Assembly (NCBI GenBank): GCA_022865305.1
Contig: JALHSP010000131.1
Location: 1-39,244 of the forward strand
Reading direction: 5' to 3'
DNA: 39,244 nt
Origin: Bacteroidales bacterium
Lineage (GTDB): Bacteria; Bacteroidota; Bacteroidia; Bacteroidales; VadinHA17
In this document: positions 6,275-14,274 of the stretch, in pieces
Layout of the letters: each line of letters starts with the position of its first letter
Position numbering within the stretch: position 1 is the first letter of the stretch
The notes under the pieces: generated by a model
Database searches by the model: none
What the model was told of the DNA's origin: nothing
What the model saw: the letters and a program-made list of their open reading frames with translations, nothing else
Translations under genes and position numbers: made by a program

Positions 6275-8947
6275 ATGACACAATTTTATAACCAGAGTAT
6301 TAACGAAATACTATACCGGGTTAAAACCACTGAAACCACAGGTTTGTCAACAGGCGAGGCACACCAGAGACTTGAGAAATACGGATACAACCAGTTGAGC
6401 TCAAAGCGGAAAAAGAGCTTTTTTCAGATGTTCATTGCCCAGTTTAAAAGCTTTATGATCATAATTTTGCTTATCGCTGCTGCAATATCCGGGGTTGTAG
6501 GTGTTATGGAGGGGGAAGGATTGCTCGATACGTTTGTAATTCTTGGTATTCTGATACTGAATGCTTTTGTTGGAGCATTTCAGGAGAGGAAGGCGGAATC
6601 ATCTCTGGAAGCACTGAAAAACCTGGCAGCCCCTATAACAAAGGTTCTGCGTGATGGAGTCATAACAGAGATCCAGACCAGGGAACTGGTACCGGGTGAT
6701 ATTGTAATTCTTGAGACAGGAGCAGTTATTCCAGCAGATATCCGGCTGATCGAGGCGGTCAATCTGAAAATACAGGAATCATCACTGACGGGCGAGTCTG
6801 TTCCTGTGGATAAGCAGACCGCGCCATTACCAGGTGATGATATAGCGCTTGGAGATCGTATAAATATGGCCTTTTCGAGCGGTATGGTAACTTATGGACG
6901 TGGTCGCGGTGTTGTTATTACTACAGGTATGAAGACTGAAGTAGGGAAAATAGCAGATATGCTGCAACAGACCGTTGACACTGAAACACCTATGAGCCGG
7001 CGTCTCGCGCAGCTTGGTAAGGTGCTGGGTATTGCAGCATTAATCATCTGTGCAGTGATCTTCATAGTCGGAGTGCTTTACGGTAACTCTGTTTTAAGCA
7101 TGTTCATGACCGCTGTCAGTCTTGCCGTTGCTGCTATTCCTGAAGGGCTTCCTGCCGTTTCAACAGTTGTACTGGCAATCGGAGTTCAGCGTCTGGTAAA
7201 ACGAAATGCAATAATTCGTACTCTGCCATCAGTGGAAACGCTGGGCAGTGCAACGGTCATATGTTCTGACAAAACAGGAACACTTACCCAGAATAAAATG
7301 ACAGTTGTTGAGGCTTATGTAAATCATAAAAGAGACTTGATAAACAGGGCTGCTCCTGCCACTGTCCTTAATGCCGAGGAAAACAGGCTGCTTGCAATAT
7401 CTGTGTTATGTGCTGATGCTCAGGTCAGAACCAGTGAAGACGGTAAGTTTGAATTTACCGGCGATCCCACTGAAACGGCTTTGCTCGATTTTGGCATTCT
7501 GTACGGGATGTATAAGGATGTCGTTGAAAAAAAATTCCAGCGTATTGCCGAGATTCCGTTCGACTCTGAAAGAAAACGCATGACAACAGTCAACAGGATG
7601 TCGGAAAGGAGCACCCGTGTAAATGTTAAAGGGGGGCTTGATGAAGTTTTGAGCGTGTGTAATAAGATAATAATTCACGGAGAGGTAAGATCCATTACAT
7701 CAGATGATGTTGAACAAATCCGGGATGCTAATGAAACAATGGCAAATTCAGCATTGCGAGTACTGTCCATGGCATACAAAGATCTGTCTGAAGCACCACA
7801 TAATGTACATATAGGAGAACTGGAAAATGATCTCATTTTTATTGGTTTGCTTGGAATGATCGACCCGGCAAGGCCTGAGGTTGTTGATGCTGTTGCCAAA
7901 TGCAATACTGCAGGTATCCGACCTGTAATGATAACCGGTGACTATAAAAGCACGGCACTGGCTATTGCCCGCGAGATCGGGATCTACAGGGAAGGAGATG
8001 TTGCTATAACGGGGGCAGAACTCGAAAAACTCAGCGAGGAGGAATTCTGTGAAAATGTTGCAAGGTATTCAGTTTATGCAAGGGTAGCCCCTGAACATAA
8101 GGTGCGTATTGTGAAAGCATGGCAAAACCATGATGAAGTCGTGGCAATGACAGGCGACGGGGTAAATGATGCGCCGGCTCTTAAGCAGGCTGACATAGGC
8201 GCTGCAATGGGGATTGTGGGAACTGATGTGGCGAAGGGCGCTGCAGATATGGTCCTCACCGATGACAATTTTGCGACCATAGTGTCAGCTGTTGAAGAAG
8301 GAAGAAGGATTTACGATAATATCCTCAAAGCAATTCAGTTTCTTCTTTCAACCAATGTAGGTGAGATCTTCCTGCTATTGGTAGCGTCAGTCTTCAACCT
8401 TGGGGCTCCTCTCCTGCCTATCCATATACTCTGGGTAAACCTTGTGACAGATAGTCTCCCGGCACTGGCACTGAGTGTTGACCCTGCTGAAGAGGGCATT
8501 ATGAACAGGAAACCACGCAATTCGAAGAAAGGTTTCATGACCAGGGGAATGATATGGCGCGTATTATACCAGGGTATAATGATCGGTGCAATTCCTCTGG
8601 TTGCGTACCTTATCGGATTGCATGACGGGGGAGAGACTCTTGGTCAGACTATGGCATTCACCACTCTTGTTTTTGCCCAGCTGGTGCATGTGCGTAACCT
8701 GCATTCAAACACTAGGTCGTCCCTGGCAATAAGTCCGTTTAGAAATAAACCTTTGATTGGAGCTATACTTACCTCTGCCGGACTGGCGCTGCTGGTACTT
8801 CTCGTTGCTCCTGTGCGGGAAGCCTTCAGCTTTACAATAATGGACGGGAAACACTGGATTGCTGTCGCCTTAATGTCACTGATTCCGATTCTCGTTGTTG
8901 ATATCTTCAAACTGTTTAAGATAAACGGTACGAAAAACGATATATAA
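6275..8947 (+). CDS. P2-type cation-translocating ATPase (Ca2+ ATPase)
   Basis: An inner-membrane P-type ATPase of 890 residues that exports Ca2+ (possibly Mn2+) with ATP. All key motifs are present: an N-terminal cation-ATPase domain (LSTGEAHQRLEKYGYNQL), actuator TGES at residues 172-175, the ion-binding PEGLP in TM4 (VAAIPEGLPAVSTVVLAIG), CSDKTGTLT with the phosphorylated Asp332, and the hinge TGDGVNDAPALKQADIG starting at residue 626. The C-terminal cation ATPase domain begins near LWVNLVTDSLPALALSVDPA. The length and order match SERCA/PMR1-like bacterial calcium pumps. The TM4 PEGLP and the P2-type layout argue against a heavy-metal P1B pump. It has its own -7 box and lies downstream of a MarR operator. 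Confidence 0.93.
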   Translation: MTQFYNQSINEILYRVKTTETTGLSTGEAHQRLEKYGYNQLSSKRKKSFFQMFIAQFKSFMIIILLIAAAISGVVGVMEGEGLLDTFVILGILILNAFVGAFQERKAESSLEALKNLAAPITKVLRDGVITEIQTRELVPGDIVILETGAVIPADIRLIEAVNLKIQESSLTGESVPVDKQTAPLPGDDIALGDRINMAFSSGMVTYGRGRGVVITTGMKTEVGKIADMLQQTVDTETPMSRRLAQLGKVLGIAALIICAVIFIVGVLYGNSVLSMFMTAVSLAVAAIPEGLPAVSTVVLAIGVQRLVKRNAIIRTLPSVETLGSATVICSDKTGTLTQNKMTVVEAYVNHKRDLINRAAPATVLNAEENRLLAISVLCADAQVRTSEDGKFEFTGDPTETALLDFGILYGMYKDVVEKKFQRIAEIPFDSERKRMTTVNRMSERSTRVNVKGGLDEVLSVCNKIIIHGEVRSITSDDVEQIRDANETMANSALRVLSMAYKDLSEAPHNVHIGELENDLIFIGLLGMIDPARPEVVDAVAKCNTAGIRPVMITGDYKSTALAIAREIGIYREGDVAITGAELEKLSEEEFCENVARYSVYARVAPEHKVRIVKAWQNHDEVVAMTGDGVNDAPALKQADIGAAMGIVGTDVAKGAADMVLTDDNFATIVSAVEEGRRIYDNILKAIQFLLSTNVGEIFLLLVASVFNLGAPLLPIHILWVNLVTDSLPALALSVDPAEEGIMNRKPRNSKKGFMTRGMIWRVLYQGIMIGAIPLVAYLIGLHDGGETLGQTMAFTTLVFAQLVHVRNLHSNTRSSLAISPFRNKPLIGAILTSAGLALLVLLVAPVREAFSFTIMDGKHWIAVALMSLIPILVVDIFKLFKINGTKNDI

Positions 8948-9047
8948 AATAAGTTATTACTAATGATCTGGGGTTTTATTATTCTTAATTTACCACTAAA
9001 TTATAAGAGTTAATCCCGGCGCAGGTTAATAATTGGTTTAAGTAAGC

Positions 9048-9156
9048 GGCTCTGAAAGAGCCAAACCGGAGGTGGGGCAACTATACAACACTATAAGCTC
9101 TGAAGGAGCGTAACATAAAGCCCCTTCAGGGCTTAAAATACCGCCACATTCGTGGC
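9048..9156. repeat. Cluster of four mini-palindromes (REP-like)
   Basis: Four short hairpins follow one another: GGCTCTGAAAGAGCC (9048-9062), GCTCTGAAGGAGC (9097-9109), AGCCCCTTCAGGGCT (9119-9133) and GCCACATTCGTGGC (9143-9156). Three share a CTGAA/TTCAG-type loop, which suggests one family of units. The 63-codon minus-strand frame covering the cluster (about 9038-9229) is a product of the repeat, not a gene. It fills the 293-bp gap between the ATPase and the rhamnosidase genes. Confidence 0.6.
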
Positions 9157-9240
9157 TTATTTTAAAAAAAGATAGGTTTTTTGTATATTTAGCTCTGATC
9201 CGGATCACTAAAAATAAAATCGCATACAATAATTTTTAAA

Positions 9241-12027
9241 ATGAAAAGATTTCTGGTACTCGTTCAGATTATTTTATTTTTTCAATTCTGCAGCAGGGAC
9301 ATATCATCCGATTTTACGGCTGAACATCTTAAATGCAACAATCTCGAAAATCCTGCAGGGATTAATGAAGATCCGGTTTTCAGCTGGATTTCTGTATCAA
9401 ATATCAGAGGTGCCAGTCAGACAGCATACCAGATCATTCTTGACTCTGATGCAGGTACTCTGAAATCCGAAAAAGAATGTGCCTGGAATTCCGGGAAAAC
9501 CACGTCATCAGAATCCGCATGGATACCATGTTCCGGACCAGAACTTCAGACGGCAACAAAATATTTCTGGAAAGTAAGGATCTGGGATAATAATGATAAA
9601 CCATCGGAATGGAGTAAAACCGCGTTCTTTATTACCGGCTTATTTAAAGAAAAAGACTGGAGCGGGGCAAAGTGGATCGGATTTGAAGAGATCCCGGACT
9701 CAATGCTGCTGGTACCCGGAATACATAAAGGTATAAAGATTGAGGATGACCTTGCATCAAAAAGGTCAGTTGTTCCTTATTTCCGTAAAGAGGTTTCATT
9801 GAAGAAAAAGATCAAAGAAGCTTTTGTTTTTGTAAGCGGGCTTGGGCAGTATGAATTGTATATAAACGGAAACAAAATCGGTGATCGTTATCTTTCTCCT
9901 GGATGGACAGACTATGATAAGACATGTTACTATAACACATTTGATGTTACTAAAGAACTGAAACGCGGATCAAATGCAATCGGAGTTATTACCGGCAACG
10001 GTTTTTACAATATCAACAGGGAACGCTATTACAAACTTGTTATAACCTACGGGGCTCCGAAGCTGATCCTGAAGCTGCAAGTGCGATATACTGACGGTTC
10101 TGAGGTTGTTGTCACCACTGATCAGTCATGGAAGACAGCCCCATCGCCGGTCACCTTTGCCAGCATTTTCGGAGGAGAAGATTATGATGCAAGGCTTGAA
10201 CAACCGGGATGGAGCAGTCCTGGTTTTGACCACGGAAAATGGAAATTTGCATTACCGGTAAGGAAGCCGGAAGGCCGGCTAAAAGAAGAAGGCGACTACC
10301 CGGTAAAAGTTCTCCAGGCTTTTGATCCTGTTAGTATCTTCAATCCTGATACCGGCATTTATGTTTATGACTTCGGCCAGAATGCTTCAGGGATCATAAG
10401 CCTGAAAGTCATAGGCGAAAAAGGACAGGAAGTGCGCCTTAGTCCGGCTGAACTTATTGATAATGACTCTCTTATAACCCAGAAAGCTTCAGGTGCTCCT
10501 TATTATTTCTCTTATACATTGAACGGTAAAAACGAGGAGAAATGGACACCCAGGTTTACTTATTACGGATTCAGGTATGTACAGGTTCAGGGAGCCGTTC
10601 CTTCCGGCATGCCAAATCCGGCAAATCTCCCTGTTATTTCAGGTCTTCAGATGCTTCATACCCGAAATTCATCTCCAACTATCGGAAGCTTCAGATGTTC
10701 GAGCGAACATTTTAATTCAATTTACAATCTGATTGACTGGGCGATAAAAAGCAACCTCGCAAGTGTAGCCACCGATTGCCCACACCGTGAAAAGCTCGGA
10801 TGGCTTGAGCAGACACACCTGATGGGAAACTCAATAAAATATGTTTACGACATACATAACCTGTACAACAAAATGATTGATGATATGATCGAAGCTCAGC
10901 TCGAAAACGGCCTCGTCCCGAACATTGCACCTGAATATGTCGAGTTTGTCGGGGGATTTCGCGATTCACCCGAATGGAGCAGCGCCTGCATCATACTCCC
11001 ATGGGATCTTTACGAATGGTATGGAGATATTGAAGCTGTTAAAAAGGCATACCCGATGATGAAAAGATATATGGATTATCTTGGAATTCTGGCACCTGTA
11101 GGTATTCTAATTCACGGTCTGGGTGACTGGTACGACCTGGGACCGAAGTTCCCGGGAGTTGCTCAGCTCACCCGGAAATCTGTCACCGCAACATCGATAT
11201 ATTATTACGATGCTAAACTGCTCGCAAAAATGGCATCCCTGATCGGTGAAAACAGTGACGCCAATTATTATGAAGATCTTGCCGAACAGATAAGAATTGC
11301 ATTTAATAATGAATTCTTTGACCCTGAAACAAAAATCTATTCAACAGGCAGCCAGACAGCCTTTTCCATGCCATTGTTTTTCGGAATGGTTGATGATTCG
11401 TGTCATAGTGATGTTGTAGAAAACCTTGTAAAATCAATCAGGGAAAATAATAATGCTCTCACTGCCGGAGATGTCGGGTACCGCTATCTCATCAGAACAC
11501 TTGAGCAGGAAGGGCATTCACAACTCATCTTCGAGATGAACTCAAAAACCGATGTTCCTGGTTACGGATACCAGCTGTCGAAAGGGGCAACAGCACTCAC
11601 AGAATCATGGGCAGGTCTTGTCAATGTATCAAATAACCATATGATGCTGGGGCATCTGATGGAATGGTTTTACAGCGGCCTCGGGGGGATACGCCAGACA
11701 GAAGATTCCAAAGCTTATGAGGATATAATTATTGCACCTGAGATCGTGGGTGACATTACCTGGGTTGAAACTTCATATCAGACTATTCACGGAGAAATCA
11801 GAAGCTCGTGGAATATCTCAGATAATACCTTTACGCTAAAGGTCACAATCCCTGTAAACTGCAAGGCGACAATCAAAATACCTCAAGCCGATCCGGATAA
11901 GATAACTGAAAGCGGAATTCAATTGAAATCTTCAGACTACATAAAATTAATAGGCATGGCTGATGGTAAGACTCTATGTGGAGTTTCTTCGGGGGAATAT
12001 ATTTTTAAAACCAGCCTTAATAATTGA
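9241..12027 (+). CDS. GH78 alpha-L-rhamnosidase lipoprotein
   Basis: Releases terminal alpha-L-rhamnose from glycans, probably at the cell surface or in the periplasm. The protein has 928 residues with a lipoprotein signal (FQFCS, Cys17). Domains in order: an Ig-like N-terminal domain (about 25-130), a jelly-roll domain with VFVSGLGQYELYINGNKIGD (about 190-340), a concanavalin-like Rha domain (about 350-480), an (alpha/alpha)6 catalytic barrel (about 485-830) and a C-terminal beta-sandwich. The catalytic region has DCPHREKLGWLEQTH, giving Asp512 and Glu517, equivalent to the acidic pair of Bacillus RhaB. TESWAG carries Glu788, the likely base. The third acidic position of the classical GWxGD motif is Gln524, with Glu523 beside it. 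It is the first gene of a five-gene operon, with 6 bp to the next gene. Confidence 0.92.
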   Translation: MKRFLVLVQIILFFQFCSRDISSDFTAEHLKCNNLENPAGINEDPVFSWISVSNIRGASQTAYQIILDSDAGTLKSEKECAWNSGKTTSSESAWIPCSGPELQTATKYFWKVRIWDNNDKPSEWSKTAFFITGLFKEKDWSGAKWIGFEEIPDSMLLVPGIHKGIKIEDDLASKRSVVPYFRKEVSLKKKIKEAFVFVSGLGQYELYINGNKIGDRYLSPGWTDYDKTCYYNTFDVTKELKRGSNAIGVITGNGFYNINRERYYKLVITYGAPKLILKLQVRYTDGSEVVVTTDQSWKTAPSPVTFASIFGGEDYDARLEQPGWSSPGFDHGKWKFALPVRKPEGRLKEEGDYPVKVLQAFDPVSIFNPDTGIYVYDFGQNASGIISLKVIGEKGQEVRLSPAELIDNDSLITQKASGAPYYFSYTLNGKNEEKWTPRFTYYGFRYVQVQGAVPSGMPNPANLPVISGLQMLHTRNSSPTIGSFRCSSEHFNSIYNLIDWAIKSNLASVATDCPHREKLGWLEQTHLMGNSIKYVYDIHNLYNKMIDDMIEAQLENGLVPNIAPEYVEFVGGFRDSPEWSSACIILPWDLYEWYGDIEAVKKAYPMMKRYMDYLGILAPVGILIHGLGDWYDLGPKFPGVAQLTRKSVTATSIYYYDAKLLAKMASLIGENSDANYYEDLAEQIRIAFNNEFFDPETKIYSTGSQTAFSMPLFFGMVDDSCHSDVVENLVKSIRENNNALTAGDVGYRYLIRTLEQEGHSQLIFEMNSKTDVPGYGYQLSKGATALTESWAGLVNVSNNHMMLGHLMEWFYSGLGGIRQTEDSKAYEDIIIAPEIVGDITWVETSYQTIHGEIRSSWNISDNTFTLKVTIPVNCKATIKIPQADPDKITESGIQLKSSDYIKLIGMADGKTLCGVSSGEYIFKTSLNN

Positions 12028-12033
12028 CCTTTT

Positions 12034-14268
12034 ATGAAAATATTTAAAGACAGACAAATACTCATTTCCCTGTGTATTGTAATGACATTTGTTTCCTGCT
12101 CCACACAAAATACGACATTTCAGGGAGCAGACCGGAAACAGCATATTGATAAATCCTTTATCCAGGATTTTAGCATAAAATTCCGGATTGAATCCGGGGA
12201 TATCAAATTGATAAAGGTTGTTTCGGACAGAAACAATTACATCCAGATTCTGTCATCAAAAGGATTATTAAGACCGCGTGACGGACAATTCCTGTTTCCG
12301 GGTATTCTGGTTAAAGATTTTCAGGATCGCCAAACCTCTGATAAGAAGATCAGCGCTATAGGAACTTATATGGATCAGCTGGTATATCTTGACGATAAAG
12401 CTGTTCTAAGCAACGCCTGGGCAGGTACACTCTATTCACGTCATACTATGCCGGGTGCAAGAATTTTTGCTGGGGCAAAGGAATTTACCTTCTTACTTTC
12501 TGACGGGAAGAAGCTGATGCTTCTGAAAGATTCAGAGAATTTATGGGAAGGAAACATTCCCGGGGATGAAGTAAGGGACATAACTTATGATGAATCCAAT
12601 AATTCTTTCTGGATCCTGGGGAATCATTCAATCAGTGTTCTTTCTCCTGAAAAAAAGGAAATAAGAACAATTGAGAATAATGATAATCTAACTTGTATAG
12701 GAATAGTATCCGGAAAATTATTTGCAGGGACCAGAGACGGATACTTCGAGATAGATCTGAAAACCAATAAGAAACTTGAAGGGATTCATAAATCACTTCC
12801 ATCGACTGAAATAACCTGTATAACCGAAATTGACGGGAATCCTTGGTTTGGGACCACACAGGGAGCGTTTATGCTTCGCAACGACGGCAGGTTTAATTAT
12901 TATGCCTCTGAGCGCTGGCTGCCTTCTGACAATGTGATCGACATAGCCCGGGGACCGGATAATTCTGTTCTGATCCTCACCGAACAGGGTCTTGGACAGA
13001 TTTGTTTTAAAGAGATGACGCTTTATGATAAAGCATTGTTTTTTGAAAGACAGGTACGTGAACGTCATATCCGGACAGGTTTCAATGCGACCGTTGCTTC
13101 GATGAAGAATGGAGATGTGACATCGGGTAGTATGGCAGATTCTGACAATGATGGGTTGTGGACATCAATGTATCTGGCAGGGGAAACATTCCGCTATGCC
13201 GTAACCCGATCAGATGAGGCATTGCAAAACATCCGGGAGTCACTTGATGCCATGGAACGTTTATATACTATCAATCCGATACCGGGATTTCCTTCACGTT
13301 CATTCGAAAGGAGAGGGTATAAGTACGAAGACATCGCCTGGCGAAGGGCTGACGATGCGGAATGGGACTGGAAGTCAACTACCAGCAGTGATGAAGCTAT
13401 CGGACATATTTTTGCATTCGGAGCAATAGCTGAGCTGGTTGATAAGCCGGAGCTGCGTAATAAAGCAATTATGTTAATTGATACCCTTATGTCGCATATT
13501 ATTAAAAATAATTTTTACCTTATCGACTGGAACGGGGAACCGACCTTATGGGGAAGATGGAATCCTGATTATGTGAATGCCCGCCCTGTAATTGTAGGTG
13601 ACCGCAAACTCAATTCGTCAAATATTATCGCGATGCTGCAGACAGCTTATCATTTCACAGGTAAAGAAAAATATAAGGATGCTGCATTTTATCTTATGAA
13701 TGAACACGGTTACCTGAATAACCTGATGCGACCGATGAGCATTATCGGAAAAGCACCTGACGATTCCGATGATTTAAGCAAAGATCTTTCGGATAGCTGG
13801 AATCATTCTGATGATGAAATGTATTATTGTGGTTACTGGGGATTATACCGCTATACCTTTAATGATACTCTTAAAGCTATGTTCAAAGAAGCAATAATTG
13901 ATCATTGGAAAACCGAAAGGCCGGAGAAGGAAGGCCTCTGGAATATCATGACTGCAATTACCGGGGCCGAGGAAATTGATCTGGAAGAGGCAGTATGGTA
14001 TCTTCAGGAATTCCCTCTTGATCTTATAAACTGGACAGTAAAGAACAGTCAAAGAAAGGATATCAAATTTACCGAACCTAATTTCAGGAAACAAACAATT
14101 GAAGAAGTTCTGCCTCCCGATGAGCTCGGAATAAGCAGGCATAATTCCAACAGATTCGATCTCGATGAAAACGGAGGCGGCAGATCGGAATACAGCGCCG
14201 GAGATATCTGGCTGTTACCGTACTGGATCGGAAGGTACCTTGGTGTTATAAGTGAACCTGTAAACTAA
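12034..14268 (+). CDS. Lipoprotein with beta-propeller and helical-toroid domains, function unknown
   Basis: A lipoprotein of 744 residues (VSCST, Cys22). Residues about 50-345 look like a beta-propeller of the regulator-propeller type, with repeated W-F-G or G-T motifs (TCITEIDGNPWFGTTQGAF, VSGKLFAGTRDGYFEID). The rest (about 350-740) is mostly helical, with repeated aromatic-acidic segments such as SDNDGLWTSMYLAGETFRYA, SSDEAIGHIFAFGAIAELV and SDSWNHSDDEMYYCGYWGLY. These resemble an (alpha/alpha)6 toroid as used by several glycoside hydrolases and polysaccharide lyases. No known CAZy family can be named from the sequence alone. It lies between GH78 and GH2 with 6-bp spacings, so an enzymatic role on the same glycan is inferred. 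No membrane-spanning histidine kinase region follows the propeller, so it is not a hybrid sensor. Confidence 0.7.
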   Translation: MKIFKDRQILISLCIVMTFVSCSTQNTTFQGADRKQHIDKSFIQDFSIKFRIESGDIKLIKVVSDRNNYIQILSSKGLLRPRDGQFLFPGILVKDFQDRQTSDKKISAIGTYMDQLVYLDDKAVLSNAWAGTLYSRHTMPGARIFAGAKEFTFLLSDGKKLMLLKDSENLWEGNIPGDEVRDITYDESNNSFWILGNHSISVLSPEKKEIRTIENNDNLTCIGIVSGKLFAGTRDGYFEIDLKTNKKLEGIHKSLPSTEITCITEIDGNPWFGTTQGAFMLRNDGRFNYYASERWLPSDNVIDIARGPDNSVLILTEQGLGQICFKEMTLYDKALFFERQVRERHIRTGFNATVASMKNGDVTSGSMADSDNDGLWTSMYLAGETFRYAVTRSDEALQNIRESLDAMERLYTINPIPGFPSRSFERRGYKYEDIAWRRADDAEWDWKSTTSSDEAIGHIFAFGAIAELVDKPELRNKAIMLIDTLMSHIIKNNFYLIDWNGEPTLWGRWNPDYVNARPVIVGDRKLNSSNIIAMLQTAYHFTGKEKYKDAAFYLMNEHGYLNNLMRPMSIIGKAPDDSDDLSKDLSDSWNHSDDEMYYCGYWGLYRYTFNDTLKAMFKEAIIDHWKTERPEKEGLWNIMTAITGAEEIDLEEAVWYLQEFPLDLINWTVKNSQRKDIKFTEPNFRKQTIEEVLPPDELGISRHNSNRFDLDENGGGRSEYSAGDIWLLPYWIGRYLGVISEPVN

Positions 14269-14274
14269 TAGCTA

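Noticed and set aside
9038-9229. Minus-strand frame of 63 codons with an SPEGA peptide
   Set aside because: It is created by the mini-palindrome cluster and has no coding signal.
12034-14268. Hybrid two-component sensor suggested by the propeller region
   Set aside because: No transmembrane segment, histidine kinase, receiver or AraC-type HTH follows the propeller; the C-terminal half is a helical domain.
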